A stretch of DNA of 64,000 nt from Sphingobium sp. BYY-5 (GTDB taxonomy: Bacteria > Pseudomonadota > Alphaproteobacteria > Sphingomonadales > Sphingomonadaceae), in contig NZ_JALEBH010000002.1 of NCBI RefSeq assembly GCF_022758885.1, positions 620,001 to 684,000 on the forward strand, written 5' to 3'. The position numbers and the translations under genes were made by a program. Shown in pieces: positions 37,556-45,538 of this stretch (position 1 is the stretch's first letter; each line of letters begins with the position of its first letter). The notes beneath the pieces are model-generated. The model saw only the letters and a program-made list of their open reading frames with translations, was not told the DNA's origin and did no database searches.

Positions 37556-39055
37556 CTACACTCCAGCCGATCGATCTCCACGAAAATACTGCAGGGCAAA
37601 CAGGCCGCAACCACTGACCAGGAGAAACAAATCTATCGGTGGCAGCGCCTCATTCCTTAACATGGCATATCCGCCATGCAGCAAGGCGAGAAGGATGAAG
37701 AGGAGAGCCAGCGACCAGCGCAGGATGTGCGACAACGCCGGTCCGGGTATGGCCCGCGCCAATGCCGCTGCTGCAATCGAGCCAACGGTAAGGCCGAGCC
37801 AGGCCGGAGCAAGGGGCACGTATGGCAGGGCAAAGGCAATCAGTGCGGTGAGGGTGAGCATAACAGGCTGTCCCCAGCATATGATCGCCCAGATCCGTTC
37901 CCATCCTGGCGCGGGCCGCCCCTTGTCGCGACGACGGGCAAGCCAGATGGTGACGCCGCTAGATGTTACGACGCACAGGGCGATGCCGAGCAGGCCATAA
38001 GCCAGCCGCACCGGCAGTCCCCCGAACCAGCCGAAATGCAACTGGCCGATGCCGTTCAAGATGCGGGTGCCGGCGACCAGATCCTCCGGCCGCTCGACAT
38101 GGATCATCCGCCCCTGCGCATCGAACTGCACCTCGTCCTGCTGCGCCAGCAAATGGGGCCGCCCGCCATGGATGGAAATGCGCATGTCGGCGCGACCATA
38201 GCGTTCCACGATCAGATTTTGCGGCGTCGCGCCGGGCGACTGGGCGCGTGCTCGCGCGATCAGGGCTGACAGGTCCGGCACCGGTACTGCGCGGGCGTCG
38301 ACAGGCGGGGGCGGATCGAGGAACAGTTCATAGACCTTGCCCATGTCGCCCCGAAAGAACAGCAGCGATAGCATCGCGACGATGATGGTGCTGAGGCCCA
38401 GCAGCGCGCCGGTCAGCGCCAGGGTGAAATGAAAGGGCAGCGCCCAGATGCCCAGCCGGTTGTGCAGGTCCGCCTCCTGCAACCGGCGCGAACCGCCCAA
38501 CCGCAGATGGAAGGCATCGCGGAGCACGCGTGGATGCGCCAATATGCCCGACACCAGCGAGGAGAGCAGCGCCACGCCCGTCAGCCCGACGATGAATTCG
38601 CCCCAGCTGCGCGGCAGATGCAGATTGATGTGGAGGTGAAGCAAGAATTCGGTCCAGGCCGCTTCCAGCGCCGACAGGCTGCCATCGACGGCAACCGCCC
38701 ATTTTCGTTCGAAACCAGCAGCATTATAGGCGATCAGCGTCGCCCCGTCGCGCGCCGGTGTCGGCAGGGTGAGATAGAGGCTGGCGTCGGCTGGCGCCGA
38801 TTTTGCGCCCGCGGCGATGGCCCGCGCGGCGGCATCGTCGGACAACGTCTGCACCACCGGCGTCGCCGGTATCTCCCACCGTTCAAGGTCCGGCGCGAAC
38901 ACCGCGAGGGTGCCGGTCAGGCAGACGAGATAGATGATAGCGGCAAAGGCGAGACCCAGCACCGAATGGCTGCTGAGCACCGATCGTACCGTTTCCGGCG
39001 AAATTGGCCAGCGCCACTTCTTCGCCCGGCTGTTCTGGCTGCTCATTTCGGTCAT
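37556..39055 (-). CDS. PepSY-associated membrane protein, probable iron reductase
   Basis: This 499-residue inner-membrane protein has four main PepSY_TM helices. The first is SVLGLAFAAIIYLVCLTGTL; His-containing segments follow (LLHLHINLHLPRSWGEFIVG, then LGIWALPFHFTLALTGALLG), with PepSY-like periplasmic loops between. Related proteins (PiuB, FhuF-like or FpvG-like) reduce ferric siderophores in the periplasm. Two extra hydrophobic helices lie at the C-terminus. The ATG at 39055 overlaps the preceding stop as ATGA and is preferred to the long upstream extension. It is the last gene of a receptor-membrane protein-PepSY operon. Confidence 0.87.
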   Translation of the reverse strand: MTEMSSQNSRAKKWRWPISPETVRSVLSSHSVLGLAFAAIIYLVCLTGTLAVFAPDLERWEIPATPVVQTLSDDAAARAIAAGAKSAPADASLYLTLPTPARDGATLIAYNAAGFERKWAVAVDGSLSALEAAWTEFLLHLHINLHLPRSWGEFIVGLTGVALLSSLVSGILAHPRVLRDAFHLRLGGSRRLQEADLHNRLGIWALPFHFTLALTGALLGLSTIIVAMLSLLFFRGDMGKVYELFLDPPPPVDARAVPVPDLSALIARARAQSPGATPQNLIVERYGRADMRISIHGGRPHLLAQQDEVQFDAQGRMIHVERPEDLVAGTRILNGIGQLHFGWFGGLPVRLAYGLLGIALCVVTSSGVTIWLARRRDKGRPAPGWERIWAIICWGQPVMLTLTALIAFALPYVPLAPAWLGLTVGSIAAAALARAIPGPALSHILRWSLALLFILLALLHGGYAMLRNEALPPIDLFLLVSGCGLFALQYFRGDRSAGV

Positions 39056-39618
39056 ACCGCCCCTCCCAATGCCGCAAGGCCAAAACCGATGATGCTGGTC
39101 CCGACCAGCATCACGGTCGCGCGCAACAGACGGCGATCGGCCAGCGTCCAGGTCATGGCGAACCCCCACAGCACCGGCATCAACATCCCGCCCAGTACGA
39201 TCCGCGTGCGCGGATCGCCCGGCAGATAGACGGTGATGCAAAAGGCCACTGCAATCGCTGCGGTCATGCCAAGCGGCCCCGCGAGCAGCGCGCGCAGCAC
39301 GCCGCGACCGAACCGCCCCGGCTCCTCAAGCGGTTCCGGTGCGACATCGCCCGCGCGCAGGCGTGCCGCCTTGCGCTGCACCCGGCCGGACCAGACCACC
39401 GCCAGTGCGCCGATCCCCTCCATCACCAGCGCCAACGCAAGCCCTTTGACCGGTCCCACCAGCAGGACGGCCGCAACCATCAGCCCGATCAGCACCGTCC
39501 AACCGGCCAGCAGCAGGCCCGGCAAGGCGCGATCACGCCGCAGCCAGGAGCGACGCAACATGGCAGCGCCCAGGGCGCCGCCCGCGATCAGCAAGGGAGC
39601 GGCCAGCGCGATCACCAA
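39052..39618 (-). CDS. Small multi-pass membrane protein of siderophore-type locus
   Basis: The 188-residue protein has about five hydrophobic helices, starting VIALAAPLLIAGGALGAAML and ending VMLVGTSIIGFGLAALGGAV, with a charged cytoplasmic loop around residue 80-105. I do not recognise a firm family, but small membrane proteins of this kind often lie between TonB receptors and PepSY proteins in iron-uptake loci. Its start overlaps the receptor stop by 7 bases and its stop overlaps the PepSY start by 4, so the operon is tightly coupled. Confidence 0.75.
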   Translation of the reverse strand: MVIALAAPLLIAGGALGAAMLRRSWLRRDRALPGLLLAGWTVLIGLMVAAVLLVGPVKGLALALVMEGIGALAVVWSGRVQRKAARLRAGDVAPEPLEEPGRFGRGVLRALLAGPLGMTAAIAVAFCITVYLPGDPRTRIVLGGMLMPVLWGFAMTWTLADRRLLRATVMLVGTSIIGFGLAALGGAV

Positions 39619-41897
39619 TGGATGCTCGCGCCTAGGCCGAAGGTCTGGGGTTCGCCCAGGATCGCCTGATGGATCGCCGCATATTCATATTGCCTATATT
39701 CCTCGTTCAGTATGTTGCGGGCGAAGATGAAGAGCGACCAATGGTCGGTTTCATAACCGATCTTGCCGTTCACGACCGTACGCGCGCCAACCTTATACTG
39801 GTCTTGATCCTGGCCGACACCGGTGAAGACCGACGTGCGGTAGTTCGCGTTGAGATTGGCAACGAAACCCGGGCCGAACTGGGCATTGATACCGCCCGCC
39901 AGCGTCCAGCGCGGTGCATAGGGGAATTGCGTGCCGTCAAGGTCGACAGTGCTGGTCGCGCCAGCGGGCAGGTCGAAATCGGTGAACTTCGTGCGGACAT
40001 GGCCAACCGAGGCATAGAGGTCGATGCCGCGTGCGACATTGGCATTGGCCTCCACCTCGAAGCCGTAGAGCTGCGATCCGGCCGCGTTCACCGTATTATA
40101 GTCATAGGCGTTCCGGCCGAAATAGGCCGTGACCTGTTGGTCCTTCCACGTCATGTAGAAGATGTTGGCGTTGAGCGTCAGATGACCGTCCAGCCATTTG
40201 GAGCGCAACGACCCTTCATAGTTCCAGCTATATTCGGGATCATAGGGGACCAGTTCGGCGCGAGCCGAATTCTGGCTCGATCCGCCGGATCGATAAGCGC
40301 GCTGCACGGTGAAGGCGGTGGTCAGGTCTGGCGTCCAGTCCATGCTGATCCCGGCCTTGGGCAGGAAGGCGTTAAAGGTGCGGCTGTTGATCGCCGAGGG
40401 AGAGGATGCGTCATCGACCAGGCCCAGCACGCCCTGGTTTATCAAACCGATGATCGGGGCATAGGCGGCGCCAAGGAAACCGGTGCCGGGCAGCGTGCCG
40501 TTGAAGGTCGCCACCGTCTCGGCAGCGTAGCGATTGCGCTCATGATCGAAACGGAAACCGCCGATCAGAGTGAGCCTCTCGGTCAGCTTGAAACGGCCAT
40601 CACCAAACAGCGCCACCGTCTCAACCTTGTCCGGCTGGCTGGCGATGTAACGTACGGGAATGACCGGCATCTGTGCTGCATAGGCGTTGCTGATGAACTG
40701 GGCCTGCGCCGCGGTAGCGCCATTGGCCCGCAGCAGGGCGGCGATAGTGGCGGTCGGCGTCGCGATATTGACGCGGCTATTCTGGTTGATACTGCCGGAG
40801 CGGCGATAATACCAGGCGCCAAGCAGACCGCTCAGCCGCTCCCCATCATAGTTGAGACGGAATTCCTGGGTCAGCGTCTTGTAGAGATAGCGATTGTCGA
40901 TCGCCTGGATATCCTGCGCCGTGCCATCGGTGTCGATCTGCGAATGGACCTTCGACCGGTTCCAGGATGTGACGCTCGACAGCTTCAACTGGTCGGCCAG
41001 CGGATAGCTGATGTTGAATATCGCGATGTCGCTATCGATCCTGCCGCGACTTGGCTGGTCGCCGGTCGAGATGCGGCGGTTGAAATAATTGGGCACGTCG
41101 GTACGTACATATTCGTAGAGATAGCCGCCATCGCGCCGCACCCGGTTATAGCTGGCGACCGCTTCCAGGTCCGGGATCGCCTTGGGCGTCCACTTGATCT
41201 TGCCGCGCAGATTGAGCGACTTGAGTTCATCGTCATACTCGTCGCGGGTGACGTTGTAGATCAGGCCACGATCGTTGCGACGCTCGGCCGACAGCCGCAC
41301 ACCTAGTTCATCCTCGATCAGCGGGCCACCGATCGCCGTGGAGAAGGTGCGGTCATTATATTCGGTCCACAACAGGCGCGCATCGCCACCCCAGCGCGTA
41401 AGCGAAGGGTCCTTGCTGGTGATGACGATGCCGCCGGCCAGCGCGTTCAGGCCCTGGATCGTTGATTGCGGCCCACGCAGCACTTCAACCTGCTGCACGT
41501 CCCACATGTCGGTCGGACCGCCATAGAGCGCCCATTTGGGGATCGGTGCGCCGTCGACATAGACGCTGGCGGCGTCCGCCTGACCGCCAGCCCCGACGCC
41601 GTTGTTACTGACGCCACGGATGGTGAAGCCCGCCGCACCATAGGTTTCCGACAGATTGGCGGTGCGGTTATAGACATCCTGGATAGTGATCAGCGTTTCC
41701 CGCGCGATCTTCTCGGGCGTTACGACGGCGATGCTGGTGGGCGTCTGCTGTAGCGTGCGGGCGCTCTTTTCGCCGGTGACGATGATATCGGCACGCACGC
41801 CCTCTTCCACGTCCGCCGTCGGCCCTTGCTGCGCGCAAACCGCTGGCGCCAACGCCGTCATGGCCACGCTTGAAAACAACAGCGACAGTCGGATCAT
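39612..41897 (-). CDS. TonB-dependent receptor, siderophore-type
   Basis: This 761-residue receptor has a signal peptide ending VCAQQ, a TonB-box/plug start at DIIVTGEKSARTLQQTPTSI, a plug with FTIRGVSNNGVGAGGQADAA and VEVLRGPQSTIQGLNALAGG, and a barrel ending LGASIHW. The ATG at 41897 follows tttgggggac. The PepSY protein downstream argues for an iron-chelate ligand. The promoter region, shared with the divergent luciferase-like gene, contains a Fur-box-like stretch (41945-41959) and a strong inverted repeat (41979-42003). Confidence 0.9.
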   Translation of the reverse strand: MIRLSLLFSSVAMTALAPAVCAQQGPTADVEEGVRADIIVTGEKSARTLQQTPTSIAVVTPEKIARETLITIQDVYNRTANLSETYGAAGFTIRGVSNNGVGAGGQADAASVYVDGAPIPKWALYGGPTDMWDVQQVEVLRGPQSTIQGLNALAGGIVITSKDPSLTRWGGDARLLWTEYNDRTFSTAIGGPLIEDELGVRLSAERRNDRGLIYNVTRDEYDDELKSLNLRGKIKWTPKAIPDLEAVASYNRVRRDGGYLYEYVRTDVPNYFNRRISTGDQPSRGRIDSDIAIFNISYPLADQLKLSSVTSWNRSKVHSQIDTDGTAQDIQAIDNRYLYKTLTQEFRLNYDGERLSGLLGAWYYRRSGSINQNSRVNIATPTATIAALLRANGATAAQAQFISNAYAAQMPVIPVRYIASQPDKVETVALFGDGRFKLTERLTLIGGFRFDHERNRYAAETVATFNGTLPGTGFLGAAYAPIIGLINQGVLGLVDDASSPSAINSRTFNAFLPKAGISMDWTPDLTTAFTVQRAYRSGGSSQNSARAELVPYDPEYSWNYEGSLRSKWLDGHLTLNANIFYMTWKDQQVTAYFGRNAYDYNTVNAAGSQLYGFEVEANANVARGIDLYASVGHVRTKFTDFDLPAGATSTVDLDGTQFPYAPRWTLAGGINAQFGPGFVANLNANYRTSVFTGVGQDQDQYKVGARTVVNGKIGYETDHWSLFIFARNILNEEYRQYEYAAIHQAILGEPQTFGLGASIHW

Positions 41898-41944
41898 GAA
41901 GTCCCCCAAATCTATCTTGGCGGCTCCATATTTTACTACGCTAA

Positions 41945-41959
41945 CGCGAGTCAATTGCA
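41945..41959. promoter_or_regulatory. Fur-box-like sequence
   Basis: The 15 bases cgcgagtcaattgca resemble the dyad TGCGAATCATTCGCA-type iron boxes of alphaproteobacteria. They lie 48 bases upstream of the siderophore-type receptor start. Support is by eye only and several positions differ. Confidence 0.3.
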
Positions 41960-41978
41960 TGTTTCTTATCATTGATCA

Positions 41979-42003
41979 GATTGGAAACTATCCAGTTCCA
42001 ATC
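41979..42003. promoter_or_regulatory. Inverted repeat in divergent promoter region
   Basis: The arms gattggaaact (41979-41989) and agttccaatc (41994-42003) pair with one bulged base around atcc. A related copy, tatccagttggaa, occurs about 60 bases further on, just before the monooxygenase ribosome site. This looks like a repressor operator with a second half-site. Confidence 0.45.
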
Positions 42004-42069
42004 ATGAGGTTGCGCTTCGGGCATGAGAGGGCCAGCTCATATCCCAGATATCCAGTTGGAAGGCATGTG

Positions 42070-43086
42070 ATGAAGAAGATCGGTTTCCTCTCCTTCGGGC
42101 ATTGGTCCGAAGCGCCATATTCCGCCACCCGTTCGGCAAGCGACGTCTTACTCCAGTCGATCGACCTGGCGGTGGCTGCCGAGGAACTGGGGGTGGATGG
42201 CGCCTATTTCCGCATCCACCATTTTGCGCGCCAACTGGGCTCTCCCTTTCCGTTGCTCGCGGCGATCGGCGCGAAGACCAGCCGCTTGGAGATAGGGACG
42301 GGCGTCATCGACATGCGGTACGAGAACCCGTTCTACATGGTGGAGGATGCTGGCGCGGCCGACCTGATCAGTGGCGGCCGGCTGCAACTCGGAATCAGCC
42401 GTGGCTCGCCCGAACAGGTGATCGATGGCTGGCGTCATTTTGGCTATGTTCCGCCCGAAGGGCAAAGCGATGCGGATATGGGGCGACGCCATGCCGAAGT
42501 GTTTCTGAACCTGCTCAAGGGCGAGGGCTTCGCCAAGCCAAATCCCAATCCCATGTTTCCCAATCCGCCCGGGCTGCTTCGCCTTGAACCTCATTCGCAA
42601 GGGCTGCGTGAACGCATTTGGTGGGGCTCCGCGTCCAACGCGACGGCCATCTGGGCCGCGGAGATGGGCATGAACCTGCAAAGCTCGACCTTGAAGGCCG
42701 ACGAAACAGGCGAACCGTTCCATGTTCAACAGGCAAAACAGATCAGGGCTTACAAGGACGCATGGAAAGCCGCCGGCCACGCGCATGAGCCGCGTGTATC
42801 GGTCTCCCGTTCGATATTCGCCCTGACGAACCAGGAGGATCACGACTATTTCGGGCGGGGCGACAGCAGCGACCATGTGGGCATCATCGACAATATGCGT
42901 GCGGTCTTCGGACGATCCTATGCCGCTGAACCCGATCAACTCATCGAACAGCTCAAGGTCGACGAAGCGATCGCCGAGGCCGATACGCTGCTTCTGACCC
43001 TCCCAAACCAGCTGGGTGTCGCCTATAACACGCATATACTCGAAGCTATCCTCAAGCATGTGGCGCCCGCTCTGGGCTGGCGCTAG
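42070..43086 (+). CDS. Luciferase-like flavin-dependent monooxygenase
   Basis: The 338-residue TIM-barrel protein fits the bacterial luciferase-like (LLM) class: KKIGFLSFGHW at the start, AAEELGVDGAYFRIHHFARQ, RLEIGTGVIDMRYENPFYMV and GRLQLGISRGSPEQVIDGWR, with IWWGSASNATAIWAAEMGMN later. It would use reduced FMN and oxygen on an unknown small substrate. The ATG at 42070 follows ggaaggcatgtg; the open frame upstream crosses the receptor promoter and is rejected. It is divergent from the siderophore-type receptor operon and followed by a hairpin at 43132-43155. Confidence 0.88.
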   Translation: MKKIGFLSFGHWSEAPYSATRSASDVLLQSIDLAVAAEELGVDGAYFRIHHFARQLGSPFPLLAAIGAKTSRLEIGTGVIDMRYENPFYMVEDAGAADLISGGRLQLGISRGSPEQVIDGWRHFGYVPPEGQSDADMGRRHAEVFLNLLKGEGFAKPNPNPMFPNPPGLLRLEPHSQGLRERIWWGSASNATAIWAAEMGMNLQSSTLKADETGEPFHVQQAKQIRAYKDAWKAAGHAHEPRVSVSRSIFALTNQEDHDYFGRGDSSDHVGIIDNMRAVFGRSYAAEPDQLIEQLKVDEAIAEADTLLLTLPNQLGVAYNTHILEAILKHVAPALGWR

Positions 43087-43131
43087 GCATTGCGGATAGT
43101 TCCGTGCTCAACCCATCCTGACATCATCTCA

Positions 43132-43155
43132 AGATGGCCGTTTTTTTGGCCATCT
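43132..43155 (+). terminator. Hairpin after monooxygenase gene
   Basis: A perfect 8-bp stem (agatggcc and ggccatct) encloses the loop gttttttt, 45 bases past the stop. The T-run lies in the loop and not after the stem, so it may pause or end transcription in a non-standard way. Confidence 0.4.
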
Positions 43156-43422
43156 GCGTCGGCGCGTCTGACTCGCGGCAATATGCGAAGCATTTCAGCC
43201 AAAATTCACTCCGCACCAAATATATGGCATCTTAAACAATAACTTATTAACCAACTTAAAATTTTGCACTGCACAATGAAAAGGCCTATCTTTATTGCGA
43301 ATCGATGGCATTTGAGAGGCTGGCACGATGGGGTATCACCCCGTCGATGGACCATATTGAGTGTCACTCTCGCGATCATGATGCCGAAAGGTCCAGGTCA
43401 TGCTCATATTCACAACCTCGGT

Positions 43423-43440
43423 TCGACATCATGGTGTCGA
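43423..43440. promoter_or_regulatory. Palindrome upstream of luxR
   Basis: The arms tcgaca and tgtcga are perfect inverted repeats around tcatgg, 57 bases before the luxR ATG. It does not match the lux box found before luxI, so a different regulator would be expected. Confidence 0.35.
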
Positions 43441-43497
43441 CTGCCAGAGTGATCCGTCTGGCGCGCAGGTCAATATTGTGTCGGGGAGCCCGGGTCC

Positions 43498-44211
43498 ATG
43501 ACGGCGATAGCTGTCTCAGATGAACTGCTCGCAATAGCCGAAAAGTTCGGCACCGCGCAGAATGTAGATCAACTCTGCGACAGATTTGGCGCTGCCGTGG
43601 GGGAAGTGGGGGATTTTCATTACGCAATCGGCCGTTTTCGGCCTCACATGCCTCGCGACCAGGGAGTAATATCGGTGCACTATCCCGAGGCCTGGCAGCA
43701 ACATTATCGCTCCAATCGCTATATCGAGATTGACCCCACTATCGATGCGATAACCCACCGCAACGCGCCCTATGCCTGGGATCAGCTATCCAGCCTCGAT
43801 GCGCAGCGGCGGCAATTATTCGATGATGTGCGGGACCTTGGCATCGAAGGAGGGTTGACTGTGCCGATCCACATGACGGGCGGAATGACCTTTCTGGCCA
43901 GCTTCGCCACGCACGCACCCGACACCGCCCAACGCTTTCGACCGCTGTTGAGCATGGTTTCCGCGCAGTTCCTCGAACATCATACAGCACTCTCGGGCGC
44001 GCCGGAACCGCCTGTCCAACTCACGTCACGCGAGCGGGATTGCCTGACCTGGACCGCGCGCGGCAAGAGCGCCTGGGAGATTGGCGTGTTGCTCAACATC
44101 AGCGAGAATACGGTCAATTTTCACATCAAAAACGCCTGCGCCAAACTCGCCAGCAATGGACGCATGTTGGGCGTCGTCAGAGCGATCATGCTTGGCCTGA
44201 TCTCGCCCTGA
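43498..44211 (+). CDS. luxR: LuxR-family acyl-homoserine-lactone receptor/activator
   Basis: This 237-residue regulator has an N-terminal autoinducer-binding domain and a C-terminal LuxR helix-turn-helix. The conserved signal-pocket residues are present: Trp and Tyr in EAWQQHYRSN, Asp in YIEIDPTID, Trp in APYAWDQ, and a Gly-rich GLTVPIHMTGG. The DNA-binding part reads LTSRERDCLTWTARGKSAWE, then LLNISENTVNFHIKNACAKL. It converges on the luxI-NRPS-glycosyltransferase operon and overlaps the glycosyltransferase 3' end by 26 bases. It is the obvious partner of the LuxI 5.6 kb away, presumably binding the lux box at 50509-50528. Confidence 0.93.
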   Translation: MTAIAVSDELLAIAEKFGTAQNVDQLCDRFGAAVGEVGDFHYAIGRFRPHMPRDQGVISVHYPEAWQQHYRSNRYIEIDPTIDAITHRNAPYAWDQLSSLDAQRRQLFDDVRDLGIEGGLTVPIHMTGGMTFLASFATHAPDTAQRFRPLLSMVSAQFLEHHTALSGAPEPPVQLTSRERDCLTWTARGKSAWEIGVLLNISENTVNFHIKNACAKLASNGRMLGVVRAIMLGLISP

Positions 44212-45517
44212 TATCTGAAATCAAGGGCGGTTGGGACAATATCGTCGCCTGCGGCCTGACGCCCCATCGTTCCAGCGCCTCCATGGCGTTGGCCACACCA
44301 TCCTCCGTGCGGACAAGCGCCCCCAGCCTCTGCGCCGTGGCACCTACGTCCCCGCCGCCAGCCAGCGAGATGGCATCGGCCAGATCCTGCGCGGTCATTC
44401 TTTTCCGGTCGAGCAGCATCGGATTCAGCCCTATGCGCTTTAGCCGCCACGCCCAGAAAAATTGATCGGCTACGAAGGGCACCACCACCTGCGGCAGCCC
44501 CGCCCGCATCGCCGCTGCCGTCGTTCCCGCCCCGCCATGATGCACCGCGAGCTCAACGCGCGGGAACAGCCAATCGTGGGGAACATTGTCGATGAACAGC
44601 ACGTCGTCCGGTGCGTCCGCGCCTTTGGGTTGCAGGGCCCCCCATCCGGTCGCGACGATGGCCCGTCTGCCACTCCGGCGGATCGCCTCCAGCACCAGTT
44701 GCGTCAAACTGTCGGTACGACCGGTCAGCATACTGCCGAACCCGACATAGATGGGCGGCGGCCCCGCCGCCAGAAAGTCACGCAACTCGGGCGACGGCGT
44801 CCAGTCCTGTGCCTGATCCAGCGACCAGAATCCGACCACCGCCGCCCGTTCCTTCGGCCAGTCGATGGGCTGGGGCTGGAGGTGCCGGCTGAAGGCGTAA
44901 AGCACCGGCTTCGGTCGCGCGCGTTGTTCGGAGCTGTACCATGGCCCTCGCCACGGGAAGGGCGAAAGTCCGAACGACCTCCTGATCGCCTGTGACGGTT
45001 CGGCCAGCAGCCGCCACGTCGCCACGCGCAGGGCGTGCGACAAAGCCAGGTTCGCCACGCCGGGCAGCGCACGGCGCGGCGCGGGCCAGAGCGGCGGAAT
45101 ATACCGGGACGGCGTAAGCGGCATGAACTGTGCCTGCACGAACGGCAGCCCCCGCTTTTCCGCCACCGCGTCGCCCAATATGGTGCCGGAGCCGGAGCCC
45201 AACACCAGATCGGCATCCTGCGTCGCATCCATCCCCTGTTCGGCCCAGCGAGGCATCCAGTCCGTCATGGCGCGCGCGACCGCTCGCCCGACCTTCAACT
45301 GGTTGCCGCTATCCAGCAGCGCCTGCTCACGCGTCATCAATTCGGCAAAGTCCGATTCGATCGCGACATGCCCCAGCCCGGCCTGATCGATCAGAGCGCG
45401 GTGGCGATCGCTGGTCACGATCGTCACATCATGCCCCAACGTCCGGAGGCGGCGACCCAGAGCCGCAAAGGGGCGCACGTCACCCTGCGTGCCGATGGTG
45501 AAGATGCAGATACGCAT
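44186..45517 (-). CDS. GT1 glycosyltransferase (sterol/macrolide UGT-like)
   Basis: The 443-residue cytoplasmic enzyme has a GT-B fold. The N-terminus is MRICIFTIGTQGDVRPFAAL, typical of GT1/GT28 sterol- and antibiotic-type glycosyltransferases. The donor domain holds PPPIYVGFGSM, VPHDWLFPRVELAVHHGGAG and TTAAAMRAGLPQVVVPFVAD with DQ following, the NDP-sugar site. It is the last gene of the luxI-NRPS operon, 21 bases after the NRPS stop and preceded by ggggagcc. It probably adds a sugar to the NRPS product or its lipid. The acceptor is inferred from context only. Confidence 0.9.
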   Translation of the reverse strand: MRICIFTIGTQGDVRPFAALGRRLRTLGHDVTIVTSDRHRALIDQAGLGHVAIESDFAELMTREQALLDSGNQLKVGRAVARAMTDWMPRWAEQGMDATQDADLVLGSGSGTILGDAVAEKRGLPFVQAQFMPLTPSRYIPPLWPAPRRALPGVANLALSHALRVATWRLLAEPSQAIRRSFGLSPFPWRGPWYSSEQRARPKPVLYAFSRHLQPQPIDWPKERAAVVGFWSLDQAQDWTPSPELRDFLAAGPPPIYVGFGSMLTGRTDSLTQLVLEAIRRSGRRAIVATGWGALQPKGADAPDDVLFIDNVPHDWLFPRVELAVHHGGAGTTAAAMRAGLPQVVVPFVADQFFWAWRLKRIGLNPMLLDRKRMTAQDLADAISLAGGGDVGATAQRLGALVRTEDGVANAMEALERWGVRPQATILSQPPLISDIRARSGQA

Positions 45518-45538
45518 GATTGGCTCCCCGTCGGTGGA

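Larger units (their letters stand above)
43087..43497. other. Intergenic region before luxR
   Basis: No convincing gene is seen in these 411 bases; short frames lack family features. The section 43200-43270 is AT-rich (ttaaacaataacttattaac) and may hold a promoter. A further hairpin, cgatggggt with accccgtcg (about 43327-43347), and the palindrome at 43423-43440 suggest a structured or regulated leader for luxR. Confidence 0.5.

Noticed and set aside
39669..41306. 545-codon plus-strand frame inside the siderophore-type receptor gene
   Set aside because: Antisense shadow; the minus-strand receptor has signal peptide, plug and barrel end.
43264..43452. 62-codon frame upstream of luxR
   Set aside because: No conserved features; it overlaps palindromes and the likely luxR promoter.
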